DNA of 20,247 bases from CAYFJO01 sp964343305 (GCA_964343305.1 CAYFJO010000184.1:1-20247); one strand, 5' to 3'; positions 1 to 7,054 are shown, numbered from the stretch's first letter. A program made the numbers and translations. The notes: generated by a model from the sequence alone, not told the origin.

Positions 1-277
1 TGAGCATTTCATTGTTGTTTCTCCGTAAACAAGTTCTGCAATCCATTGCCGAGGATTGAAACGTCGCGAATTCAGATATGTCGTTTCGCAGGGTGCGATA
101 CAGTAGGAGAATGCACTTGTCAGAACAACGGCAGTTCCTGTCGAATCGTCCCGGCAAGTGCCCCCAACGCAACTGGTGTCTGGGCGTAAAATGCGTTATC
201 ATGTTTTCTCACTCTCCAAGACCCCCTCTATATAACTTTTGTAAACCCCCTAATGAAAACTAGTTGGTGGCATCACA
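1..277. other. Left-edge intergenic region
   Basis: No gene is supported here. A 61-codon plus-strand frame (78-263) has no hydrophobic, domain-like or family-like feature and looks like chance. Just upstream of the first gene there is an AT-rich TATATAAC stretch (229-236) that could be a -10 region, but no good -35 lies at the right distance. ACCCCCT occurs twice (221-227 and 245-251), flanking that stretch. A promoter for the gene at 278 is likely somewhere here but cannot be placed. Confidence 0.5.
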
Positions 278-583
278 ATGGCTCGCAAAGTTGTCAGTCG
301 TAAAGCGAAACGGGAAGAAGTAGAAGCTGCGGAAGCCGCGGAAAAAGCGACACCTAAGAAAAAAACCGCGAAAAAGAAAGCGACCAAGCGGAAAAGCCGC
401 GCGAAGGCACCCGAGGAAATCCGTCGCAAGTTGTTTTGGGGCGTGTTCAGCCAGTCGCTGAAGCGAGTCGCTCTGTACGAATACAGTCAAAAGAAACAGG
501 CAGAGAAGAAAGCCGCCGACTTGAGCGCTTCGGGGAAATCACCTCATTTCGTCCAAAAGGTGAAAGAGGAAATCACAGAATAG
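278..583 (+). CDS. Small Lys/Ala-rich basic protein of unknown function
   Basis: This encodes 101 residues. Residues 1-45 are almost entirely Lys, Ala, Glu, Arg and Thr, with runs such as PKKKTAKKKATKRKSRAK, resembling histone-H1-like tails and the disordered tails of nucleic-acid-binding proteins. Residues 46-100 look folded and amphipathic (RRKLFWGVFSQSLKRVALYEY, then KKQAEKKAADL and SPHFVQKVKEEI). From memory, similar short proteins with a WGVF..S.KRVA..EY core recur in planctomycetes. This is recollection, not a search result, and I know of no assigned function. The ATG at 278 has GGTGG (266-270) seven bases upstream. There is no signal peptide or membrane segment, so it is probably cytoplasmic. 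Binding to DNA, RNA or the ribosome is inferred only from its charge. Confidence 0.82.
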   Translation: MARKVVSRKAKREEVEAAEAAEKATPKKKTAKKKATKRKSRAKAPEEIRRKLFWGVFSQSLKRVALYEYSQKKQAEKKAADLSASGKSPHFVQKVKEEITE

Positions 584-641
584 CCGGTTGCCTGCGTTGC
601 CCTGAGTTCATCACGTGCGTAGAATTTCGTATGATGAGCCA

Positions 642-1391
642 ATGATGAAAGCCAGGGCATTTTCCATGATCTCTTGTAGTGCGTCTAAAAGAAGCGAAAA
701 CGAATTCGGCGAACTTCACCCTGGCTTGCGCATCGCGTTCCCTATTCTCGTACTACTGGTCAGTTTCGTATTGGCGGGCTGCGACGGCGAGACGACCGGC
801 GCGAACACCAGCAACGGCGCGGGGCCAGATGGAACAGAGCCGGCTAGTGATGAACCGTTCGTCCGCTTGAAAGTTGTGGTGCGTGGCGGTCCAGACATTC
901 AGTTCTCCAAAGAACGCGGCATCGAGCGTCCCGGCAATCACCCAGTGTATGTGTCGCCACCCACGGACTGGTTGCTGCGAACGGATCGTCGCGAGGGTTA
1001 CGTTTTATGGTTTACTGAGAAACGTAGCACGAACATCCCGGCAATTTTTGTTGCTGTTGAAGATGGCGTAGATAAATTTGTGGAAGTCACCAGAAGTAAC
1101 GCCATCGAGTTCGGCAAGTTGGTTCTTGAAGAGTTGAACAGCCGCGATGAAACGAAGTACTTCCACGAACAAGAGGTCGTCCCATTAGTGTGTGGCAGCC
1201 GCGCGTGCGTCCGCTATGTCAAAAAGGGACGACTAAAAGGTTCCGCGGCTGCTATCGAAAAACAGATTCTCGAGACTCAAGTCGGAGGACGCCGTTATCG
1301 GGTTGAACTGTGGGTGTACGAAGACGAGATGGAGATGTATAAATACGCTGGTTACTCCTTGATGGCCGGTCTGGAATTTCACGACGAATGA
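642..1391 (+). CDS. Putative lipoprotein of unknown function
   Basis: From the ATG at 642 this is 249 residues; a second ATG follows at 645, and the frame is open back to a GTG at 615. The N-terminus has a long polar stretch, then the hydrophobic segment RIAFPILVLLVSFVLAGC. LAGC is a lipobox whose Cys would be residue 47, so lipidation and membrane anchoring are likely. After it comes a Gly/Asn/Thr-rich linker, then a mixed alpha/beta domain with no motif I recognise. Two Cys residues (CGSRACVRYV) in the second half could form a disulfide. The stop overlaps the start of the next gene in the sequence ATGA (1388-1391), so the two are probably translationally coupled. The unusually long region before the hydrophobic segment leaves the exact start uncertain; ATG 669 is another option. 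Confidence 0.75.
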   Translation: MMKARAFSMISCSASKRSENEFGELHPGLRIAFPILVLLVSFVLAGCDGETTGANTSNGAGPDGTEPASDEPFVRLKVVVRGGPDIQFSKERGIERPGNHPVYVSPPTDWLLRTDRREGYVLWFTEKRSTNIPAIFVAVEDGVDKFVEVTRSNAIEFGKLVLEELNSRDETKYFHEQEVVPLVCGSRACVRYVKKGRLKGSAAAIEKQILETQVGGRRYRVELWVYEDEMEMYKYAGYSLMAGLEFHDE

Positions 1392-1579
1392 ACGATCAAG
1401 CAAAAGTCGCGCTTGTTGCTTTCAATTTGACCGTGATTGCGTTGATGTTGACGATGTGGCTGATGGACGTCGTTCCGGTGGGGATGTCCGTCTACATGGT
1501 GCGGCTGGGAATTAGCCTTGTTGTAGGCGGTGTGGTTGCGGCGATTGCCTATTTCGTAGCCCAGATGGCGAACAAGTGA
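1388..1579 (+). CDS. Small two-helix membrane protein
   Basis: This encodes 63 residues, most of them hydrophobic. Two membrane helices are evident: about residues 6-26 (KVALVAFNLTVIALMLTMWL) and about 36-58 (YMVRLGISLVVGGVVAAIAY), with short polar ends. Its ATG shares bases with the TGA of the lipoprotein gene (ATGA), the classic arrangement for translational coupling, so the two products may act together at the membrane. No family is recognised. The gene ends seven bases before the paired hairpin at 1586, which may stop transcription. Confidence 0.65.
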   Translation: MNDQAKVALVAFNLTVIALMLTMWLMDVVPVGMSVYMVRLGISLVVGGVVAAIAYFVAQMANK

Positions 1580-1585
1580 GTGTCT

Positions 1586-1654
1586 GTAGCTTGACTTTCC
1601 GAGTCGAGCTTGTTTCGCACTGCAAAAGATGCTCGACTCGGAATGTCAAGCTAC
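1586..1654. repeat. REP/BIME-type paired hairpin, copy 1
   Basis: Two 24-base arms (1586-1609 and 1631-1654) are inverted copies with one mismatch, separated by 21 bases. The left arm begins GTAG and the right ends CTAC. Each arm also folds alone (CTTGACT / AGTCGAG around TTCCG, one G-T pair). GTAG followed by an imperfect palindrome, in inverted pairs, is the known architecture of REP elements in BIMEs. It fills nearly all of the 77-base gap between convergent genes ending at 1579 and 1657, so it could also act as a two-way transcription stop, although there is no clear U-tract. Confidence 0.85.
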
Positions 1655-1656
1655 GT

Positions 1657-2976
1657 TTACTCTTCATCGGCGTCGCGCTCTCGCCGGAGTTGATCAATTT
1701 GCGTTTGTAACGACTCAATCAACTTGGTTGCTTCTCGCAGTTCTTCTTGCTGAGTGGACAACCGCTCCTGCTGGATTTTGATCACGGTTTGATAGCTTTC
1801 CATGGCACGCTCCAACAACTCGAGCTTATCAACCCCCTTCTCCTTTGGCTTGAGATTCCCGTCTCCAAACACTTCCGCCACATGTCCCATTTGTCGAAGC
1901 GAGTTGCGCAACACAATGCTGTTGATGGAGATTCTTGGTTGAACCAATTGGCTTAGGCGCTGCTCACCATCCAGCGGAACTTCCACTCCGCCGCCGAGTA
2001 CCACTTTGCGCTGGCTCGCGCCGCCCTTTTGCTGGACTAGAAAGGTAACCGTTTCACCCGGCTGTTTATAAAGCAACGGGTTCACGGCTTGATAGGGAGA
2101 ACGAATTTTGACGCCATCCACCGCCAGGATTCGATCGCCCAACTTGATGCCGGCGCGATCGGCTGGACCACCATTGGAAATGCGACGAACGACAACTTCA
2201 TCCAAACCGCCGCCGATAACCATTCCCACCACGGGCCGACGCTGTTTGGTGATGATCACGTGGTCTTCCACTGGAGCGTCGGACTTTTTTCTCTTGGATT
2301 CGTAAGTTCTGAGCATGCGCTGAATATGTTTGACAGGCATCGCGTACGTCCAGCCGCGGTTTTGCTGGCCGGCGTCGGTCGCGATGATGATGCCAACCAA
2401 TTGTCCGCCGGTGTTGACGACCCCGGCACCGCTGGACGATTCGGTGGTCGTCAAATTGCACTGCAGCAGTGGCGGAAAGGTCGATCCCGGCATTCGTCGA
2501 TCAACTCCGCTGACAATGCCAAACGACACGACGGGCTTTTCAACACCCCAACCCGCGGCACTGATGACCCAAGACCCGACTTTGGGCATCGCCTCGGCCA
2601 AGTCAACTTTTTTCAGATCCACCTTGTCGAGGCTTAAAAGTGCCAGCCCCGATGGTTCATCCAACAGACGTGGTGTAGCAACGGCCTGTTCGCCGCCGGG
2701 CATCGTGACCCGAATCGTCATCTTGTCCGTCACAAACAACGGCGCGACGATCAGACCCTCCCCGAGCGACACGCCGGTGAAGACGGTGACGTCTGGCGTC
2801 GACTTTTTCAGCTCGTCGTCGTCATCGGCCTTGGTCGCCGAAACGACACGAACGGTGACGGTGGCGGATTGCAGTTTTGCCGACGCCTCCTCTAGGGAAG
2901 GCAATTGCTCCGCGCCAAGTTGACCGCAACGGCTGGCCGCAAAAATCAAAACGGCTGTAAAAATGATAGATCGCAT
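1657..2976 (-). CDS. Exported HtrA-like pseudoprotease with PDZ domain and C-terminal coiled coil
   Basis: From the ATG at 2976 this is 439 residues. That start gives a normal signal peptide (MRSIIFTAVLIFAAS) and lies 13 bases after the upstream stop. The frame is open to 3033, which would bury the signal peptide. Domains: a trypsin/HtrA-like fold at about 27-222; a PDZ domain at about 248-326 (VVRRISNGGPADRAGIKLGDRI); a coiled coil at about 382-437 rich in Gln, Glu and Leu. The catalytic triad is broken. Where HtrA has the TNNHVV histidine this protein has APLFVTD (about 80-84). The DLAVL aspartate is replaced in SGLALL. The serine region reads SSSGAGVVN, so Ser 182 may remain. It is probably a periplasmic binding or sensing protein rather than a protease. 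It is the last gene of an ECF sigma operon. I am confident of the fold class and the missing residues; the role is inferred. Confidence 0.88.
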   Translation of the reverse strand: MRSIIFTAVLIFAASRCGQLGAEQLPSLEEASAKLQSATVTVRVVSATKADDDDELKKSTPDVTVFTGVSLGEGLIVAPLFVTDKMTIRVTMPGGEQAVATPRLLDEPSGLALLSLDKVDLKKVDLAEAMPKVGSWVISAAGWGVEKPVVSFGIVSGVDRRMPGSTFPPLLQCNLTTTESSSGAGVVNTGGQLVGIIIATDAGQQNRGWTYAMPVKHIQRMLRTYESKRKKSDAPVEDHVIITKQRRPVVGMVIGGGLDEVVVRRISNGGPADRAGIKLGDRILAVDGVKIRSPYQAVNPLLYKQPGETVTFLVQQKGGASQRKVVLGGGVEVPLDGEQRLSQLVQPRISINSIVLRNSLRQMGHVAEVFGDGNLKPKEKGVDKLELLERAMESYQTVIKIQQERLSTQQEELREATKLIESLQTQIDQLRRERDADEE

Positions 2977-2989
2977 TAAATCGAAAGAA

Positions 2990-3523
2990 CTATATCGAGA
3001 GCAGTGTTTCGTCGGAGTTCTCTTGCTGTTCAAGCCAATCCAAAATCGCCTCTTGCTCTGGACCCGAAGCGCCGAACATCAGCAATGCCGGCATCGGCTC
3101 GACCGAGTCGTCCGCAACGGGTTGCTCGGCACTTATCGTCGTTGCCTCATCCATCGCGTGGCCAGGTTCGGCAACAGCTTCCGCACGAACGTCTGTTGAA
3201 TCTGGCTCGGCGTTGTTTTGCTGATTCGACACCGGCACGTCCGACACACGCAGCAACAGCATGGTCACCAACAAAACTGAAGCCAACGTCGAGACGAACG
3301 CGAACCGGCCCACAGATTTGCCGGCCGGTGTTTTGGATGCAACACCCACTTTGCGACGTTTGTCGGCGATAGGTTCTTTCGAGTGTGGATCGTATCGATC
3401 CGCGAGGTACACAGCGTCGTCACTGAGTTGCTCGGCGAGCTGCACCAAGTCGCCTGGCAACTCGAACTCTTCGTCCTCGTCGAACAGGGCATCGTCTTGG
3501 ATGAGTTTCGGATTAAACCGCAT
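2990..3523 (-). CDS. Probable anti-sigma factor, single-pass membrane protein
   Basis: This encodes 177 residues. Residues 1-50 are acidic and helical (DDALFDEDEEFELPGDLVQL, then AEQLSDDAVYLADRY). A basic stretch (DKRRKVGVASK) follows, then one membrane segment at about 73-91 (FAFVSTLASVLLVTMLLL), then a polar, acidic C-terminal part. The implied topology is N-in, C-out. The start overlaps the 3' end of the sigma factor gene by 11 bases (3513-3523), a pairing typical of ECF sigma and its anti-sigma factor. There is no HxxxCxxC zinc motif, so it is not a ZAS-type protein. The role rests on position and topology. The alternative is an operon partner that does not bind sigma. It would tether the system to the membrane, with the exported pseudoprotease as a possible outer partner. 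Confidence 0.8.
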   Translation of the reverse strand: MRFNPKLIQDDALFDEDEEFELPGDLVQLAEQLSDDAVYLADRYDPHSKEPIADKRRKVGVASKTPAGKSVGRFAFVSTLASVLLVTMLLLRVSDVPVSNQQNNAEPDSTDVRAEAVAEPGHAMDEATTISAEQPVADDSVEPMPALLMFGASGPEQEAILDWLEQQENSDETLLSI

Positions 3524-4073
3524 TCGAAATGTCCTCGTAAGGAAATGCCGGCAATTGCCGCACGTGGTCGTTCTCGGCTAACATTTTTCGCAGCGTCGAC
3601 AGGCCGTGAAAAATCCTTGATTTCACGGTTCCCAGCGGACAGTCCAACACCGTCGCAATCTCGTCGTATCGCAAGCCTTCACTAAATCGAAGCACCAGGA
3701 CATGTCGCTGGCCGTCGGGTAATTTTTCGACCCAGGCCCAGAGACTCTTTTTCCACTCGGTAACTTCAATGCGAGTCTCCGCTGCTGGACAGGTTCGTTC
3801 TTGGCGTGGTTCATTGTCCCACAGGACTTTCAACTTACGTCGCTTGATTCCATGACGTCGTCGCTCACGGCGATCCAGGTTCAACAGGATGCCATACAGA
3901 TAGGTGTAGACGCTGCTCTTTCCTTCAAACTTGTCTGCTTGGGCGGCAAAAACCAAAAAGGTCTCTTGCGCCAAATCATCCGCGTCCCAAGGATTTCCCG
4001 ACATGACAAGGGCGGCGCGATGAATCCGCGCAAAATGCTCGTCGGTGACTTTGTCGATATCCAATTGAGCCAC
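3513..4073 (-). CDS. ECF-type RNA polymerase sigma-70 factor
   Basis: This encodes 186 residues from a GTG start. Region 2 spans about residues 14-75; its core NPWDADDLAQETFLVFAAQ matches the sigma-70 region 2 signature, followed by the basic DRRERRRHGIKRRK. Region 4 spans about 108-165, with LPDGQRHVLVLRF and the helix-turn-helix YDEIATVLDCPLGTVKSRIF. There is no region 1 or 3, so this is an extracytoplasmic-function (group 4) sigma factor. It directs RNA polymerase to its own set of promoters. The downstream gene overlaps its end by 11 bases and is probably its anti-sigma factor. A perfect 12-base palindrome (GATTTCGAAATC, 4074-4085) sits against the GTG start. The Shine-Dalgarno signal is weak. 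Which stress it answers cannot be told. Confidence 0.93.
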   Translation of the reverse strand: MAQLDIDKVTDEHFARIHRAALVMSGNPWDADDLAQETFLVFAAQADKFEGKSSVYTYLYGILLNLDRRERRRHGIKRRKLKVLWDNEPRQERTCPAAETRIEVTEWKKSLWAWVEKLPDGQRHVLVLRFSEGLRYDEIATVLDCPLGTVKSRIFHGLSTLRKMLAENDHVRQLPAFPYEDISNAV

Positions 4074-4285
4074 GATTTCGAAATCCCAGCGTAGGCAATG
4101 AAGTGTGTCTAGTTCATTCTAGCCAGTCACAACATCCGTGCCCACAGCTTACGCATTTGGCCAAACGTTTTGTGTGAGTGCGGTCAAACCGCCTCTTTGT
4201 TCAATAAATCGGCTCATTTTCGGCCGTGACGTGACCGATTTCGTGCCCCGTTTGTGAGAGGGGTCCGAACGTGTAAAGTGGTAGC
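4074..4285. promoter_or_regulatory. Divergent intergenic region between sigma operon and glgA
   Basis: About 210 bases separate the outward-facing starts, so promoters for both must lie here. Visible symmetries: GATTTCGAAATC (4074-4085); TTTGGCCAAA (4156-4165) overlapping AAACGTTT (4163-4170); a small hairpin GCGGT/ACCGC (4180-4192); an AAATCGG (4206-4212) / CCGATTT (4235-4241) inverted pair; and tandem GTGAC (4226-4235). No convincing -35/-10 pair was found on either strand. ECF sigma factors often drive their own operon from non-housekeeping promoters, which would fit the absence. Confidence 0.5.
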
Positions 4286-5989
4286 TTGGTTGATGATAGG
4301 ACGTATTCGCCCCCACCTGGATTCCACACCTTGACGATTCTCATTGCTAGCAGCGAAGTGGTGCCATTTGCCAAGACGGGCGGATTGGCGGATGTGTGCG
4401 GATCATTGCCAATCGAGCTGTCGAACCTGGGCCATGATCCGATCGTCTTTTTGCCTGCCTATCGGCAAGTGGCCCAGTGTGGGCAAGAAATCAAGTTCAC
4501 CGACATCGATCTAGAGATCCCCATTGGGACGAGAACCATTCGCAAGACCGTTCGCGGTCGTTTGCTGAAGAGCACGCTGCCCGCCAGCGACGTGCCCGTC
4601 TATTTGGTCGAGCAGAATGAGTACTTTGACCGACCCGAACTATATACGCAGGACGGCGTCGACTATGAAGACAATTGCGAACGTTTCGTGTTCTTCTGCC
4701 GCGCGGTTCTCGAATCGATTCGTTTGCTCAAACTCTCCGTCGACCTGGTCCATTGCAACGATTGGCAAACGGGGCTGTTGCCGGTTTACCTGAAGACCGA
4801 ATACATTGACCAGCGCGGCTATGAAGAGATCGCGTCGCTGCTCACGATTCACAACCTGGCCTATCAAGGCAGTTTTTGGCATTGGGACATGCAACTGACC
4901 GGGATTGATTGGAAGTACTACAACTGGCAACAGATGGAGTGTCATCAACGGCTGAACCTGCTCAAAAGTGGAATCGTCTTTGCCGACTCGATTAACACCG
5001 TCAGTCCCACCTATGCCCAAGAGATTCAGAAGCCGCCATTGGGCTGTGGTTTGCAAGAAGTGCTGAAGCATCGTAGCGACGTGCTCTCGGGAATCATCAA
5101 CGGCGTCGACTATCAAGTCTGGAATCCTGACACCGATCCGGTCATCGCAAAGAACTACAACGCGTCGAAACTGAAGGGTGGCAAGGCGAAGTGCAAAGCC
5201 GCGCTGCAACGCGAAATGGGGTTGCCCGAGGAACCGGCCGTCCCTTTGATTGGATTGATTAGCAGGTTGGCGGACCAAAAAGGTTGGCACTTAATCACCG
5301 AAGTGATGCAACGATGGGCTGTCGACAAGAATGTTCAGTGGGTCATCCTCGGAACGGGCCAGCCGGAATACCACAAGATGCTTGCTGATTTGGCTGCAAA
5401 GCATCCCGATCGAGTGGCAACGAGCTTGACGTTTTCCGACGCCTTGGCGCACCGCATCGAAGCCGGCGCGGACATGTTTGTCATGGCCAGTCAATATGAA
5501 CCGTGCGGGCTAAACCAGTTGTACAGTCTTCAATACGGCACTGTGCCTATTGTGCGAGAGACCGGCGGATTGGCCGACTCGATTGTTGATGCCACAGAAG
5601 AAAATCTGAAAACAAAGACCGCCAACGGATTCCGCTTCAAGTCCTTCGACGCGTCGTCCCTCGACCTTGCTCTGACACGAGCTTACGATGTTTATCGAGA
5701 AGATCGTAAAGTCTGGAAGCAGTTGATGCGCACCGGCATGCGACAAGACTGGTCATGGACCAACAGTGCCAAGCAGTATCTCGCGCTTTACGAAACGACG
5801 GTCGATCGCCGAAAGTCGTACACGCCCACGTCAATCCCAGCGCATAAGAATCATGCCCGAGTTAAGACAAGACTCCGTCACGGGGCGTTGGGTGGTCATC
5901 GCCGAGAACCGCGCCGATCGGCCTTGCGAATTTCAACCGGCGCGGCTGGAGCGATTGGAGCAGCCTTGCCCGTTTTGTGCCGGAAATGA
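4286..5989 (+). CDS. glgA: Glycogen synthase, ADP-glucose type (GT5)
   Basis: This transfers glucose from ADP-glucose to the growing alpha-1,4-glucan in the cytoplasm. The N-terminal motif KTGGLADV (Lys 30) is the ADP-glucose-binding signature. Further landmarks are CNDWQTG (158-163), TIHNLAYQG (187-195), LISRLADQKG (324-333, Arg 327 and Lys 332) and the catalytic-region EPCGLNQLYSLQYG (405-418, Glu 405). The family usually ends near YLALYE, here about residue 503, giving the expected ~480-520 residues. The open frame continues to 567 and runs 137 bases into the next gene in another reading frame. The last ~50 residues (Arg/Ala/Gly-rich) look like out-of-frame translation of that gene. The start is either TTG 4286 (AAAGTGG just upstream) or TTG 4331, which gives the family-like beginning MTILIASSEVVPF. 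Confidence 0.95.
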   Translation: MVDDRTYSPPPGFHTLTILIASSEVVPFAKTGGLADVCGSLPIELSNLGHDPIVFLPAYRQVAQCGQEIKFTDIDLEIPIGTRTIRKTVRGRLLKSTLPASDVPVYLVEQNEYFDRPELYTQDGVDYEDNCERFVFFCRAVLESIRLLKLSVDLVHCNDWQTGLLPVYLKTEYIDQRGYEEIASLLTIHNLAYQGSFWHWDMQLTGIDWKYYNWQQMECHQRLNLLKSGIVFADSINTVSPTYAQEIQKPPLGCGLQEVLKHRSDVLSGIINGVDYQVWNPDTDPVIAKNYNASKLKGGKAKCKAALQREMGLPEEPAVPLIGLISRLADQKGWHLITEVMQRWAVDKNVQWVILGTGQPEYHKMLADLAAKHPDRVATSLTFSDALAHRIEAGADMFVMASQYEPCGLNQLYSLQYGTVPIVRETGGLADSIVDATEENLKTKTANGFRFKSFDASSLDLALTRAYDVYREDRKVWKQLMRTGMRQDWSWTNSAKQYLALYETTVDRRKSYTPTSIPAHKNHARVKTRLRHGALGGHRREPRRSALRISTGAAGAIGAALPVLCRK

Positions 5990-6809
5990 GCACGAAACCC
6001 CCGCAGCCATCGCACAAATCCAACTCCCTGGCGGATCGAAAAATGCGTGGGATATTCGCGTTGTTCCCAATAAGTACCCAGCGATGGAAAACACCGCCGC
6101 CGAGAATCATGGTGGACTGCACCAGATCTTCATCGAATCGGCTGACCACCGGTCAAGTCTCACGCAGCTCACGCCACAACATCTTCAGTTGGTCTTGCGA
6201 GCCTACCGCGATCGCTTGGCCGAGATGTCCCAGCACGACGACATCGCTTATTGTGCCTTGTTCAAAAACTCAGGGCCGATCGCCGGTGCGTCACTGGAAC
6301 ATGTTCACACTCAACTGATCGGCATGCCCGTTGTTCCCATGGACGCAGCCAACGAGTTGCAGCGCATGCACGATCGTTTCCAACAAGACGGCACGTGTAT
6401 TCTGTGCGACGTGTTGCGAGACGAACTTGCGTCCGGAAAGCGGATCGTCGCGGAGACCTCGAGTTTCGTCGCCTACTGCCCATACGCAAGTCGGTTTTCG
6501 CATGAGGTGTGGATCACGCCGCGCCAGCACGCCAGCCGATTCGAGGCAACAAGCGACGATCTGTTGTGCGAGTTGGCCGACGTGTTCCGAGATGCGCTGC
6601 AAAAAATCGAATTGGTGTTGTCCAATTCTTCCTACAACATCTTGTTCCAACTCGCCCCCTTTGACACAGCCTGCGAAGACTATTATCACTGGCGTATAGA
6701 GATTTGCCCGCGTCTCTCGACGGCCGCTGGTTTCGAACTCGGCAGCGGTTGCTTCATTAACCCGACAACGCCGGAAAACGCCGCACAAACGCTGCGAACA
6801 ATCGTTTAA
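5853..6809 (+). CDS. galT: GalT-family nucleotidyltransferase (galactose-1-P uridylyltransferase or ADP-glucose phosphorylase)
   Basis: From the ATG at 5853 this is 318 residues, beginning MPELRQDSVTGRWVVIA, the usual GalT N-terminus; the frame is open further upstream only inside glgA. Two Cys pairs, CPFC (39-42) and CILC (182-185), are probably metal ligands. The active-site motif is GASLEHVHTQ: His 150 and His 152 with Gln 154, where His 152 corresponds to the nucleophile that forms the nucleotidyl-enzyme. The C-terminal half has the paired HIT-like fold (DYYHWRIEICPRL, 276-288). Classic GalT has HPHGQ; here Val replaces Pro. The family also includes ADP-glucose phosphorylase, and the neighbours, glycogen synthase and a GH57 enzyme, are in glucan metabolism, so an ADP-glucose substrate is plausible. 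The family call is firm; the substrate is not. Confidence 0.9.
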   Translation: MPELRQDSVTGRWVVIAENRADRPCEFQPARLERLEQPCPFCAGNEHETPAAIAQIQLPGGSKNAWDIRVVPNKYPAMENTAAENHGGLHQIFIESADHRSSLTQLTPQHLQLVLRAYRDRLAEMSQHDDIAYCALFKNSGPIAGASLEHVHTQLIGMPVVPMDAANELQRMHDRFQQDGTCILCDVLRDELASGKRIVAETSSFVAYCPYASRFSHEVWITPRQHASRFEATSDDLLCELADVFRDALQKIELVLSNSSYNILFQLAPFDTACEDYYHWRIEICPRLSTAAGFELGSGCFINPTTPENAAQTLRTIV

Positions 6810-6828
6810 CGGCCAGCCGCAACCAAAC

Positions 6829-6885
6829 GTAGCTGAATTCGTGAGAATTCAGACTTGCATCCTGAATTCTCACGAATTCAGCTAC
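6829..6885. repeat. REP/BIME-type paired hairpin, copy 2
   Basis: Two 24-base arms (6829-6852 and 6862-6885) are perfect inverted copies around a nine-base spacer. The left arm starts GTAG and the right ends CTAC. Each arm folds on its own through CTGAATTC / GAATTCAG around GTGA. It lies 19 bases after the galT-like stop. The stem sequence differs completely from the other copies while the GTAG ends and arm length are kept, as expected for a structure-defined repeat family. It could also protect the 3' end of the glgA-galT message. Confidence 0.87.
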
Positions 6886-7054
6886 AAAAAGTGTGCGCGG
6901 GAAGACAACACACCGCAAACTAGTAGTACGGCGTGGCAGCATTTTCGGAACAAAAAAACTAGTCAAACAGTAACGAAAATGCCGATTACTGATTCGGTGT
7001 TTCTTGTCCTTTTCCACCAGCGATCGCAAGAGAATTACGAGTTAAGAATCAGTC

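Noticed and set aside
78..263. 61-codon plus-strand frame at the left edge
   Set aside because: Low-complexity mix of Arg, Pro, Cys and Asn, no Shine-Dalgarno, and no family resemblance; treated as chance.
1657..2976. Calling this gene an active DegP/HtrA protease
   Set aside because: The positions of catalytic His and Asp carry other residues (APLFVTD and SGLALL), so protease activity is not supported.
4281..4300. GTAGCTTGG resembling the start of a REP unit
   Set aside because: No hairpin follows and no inverted partner is found; it is part of the glgA start region.
4640..5290. 216-codon open frame on the minus strand
   Set aside because: Antisense to the conserved core of glycogen synthase; no recognisable features.
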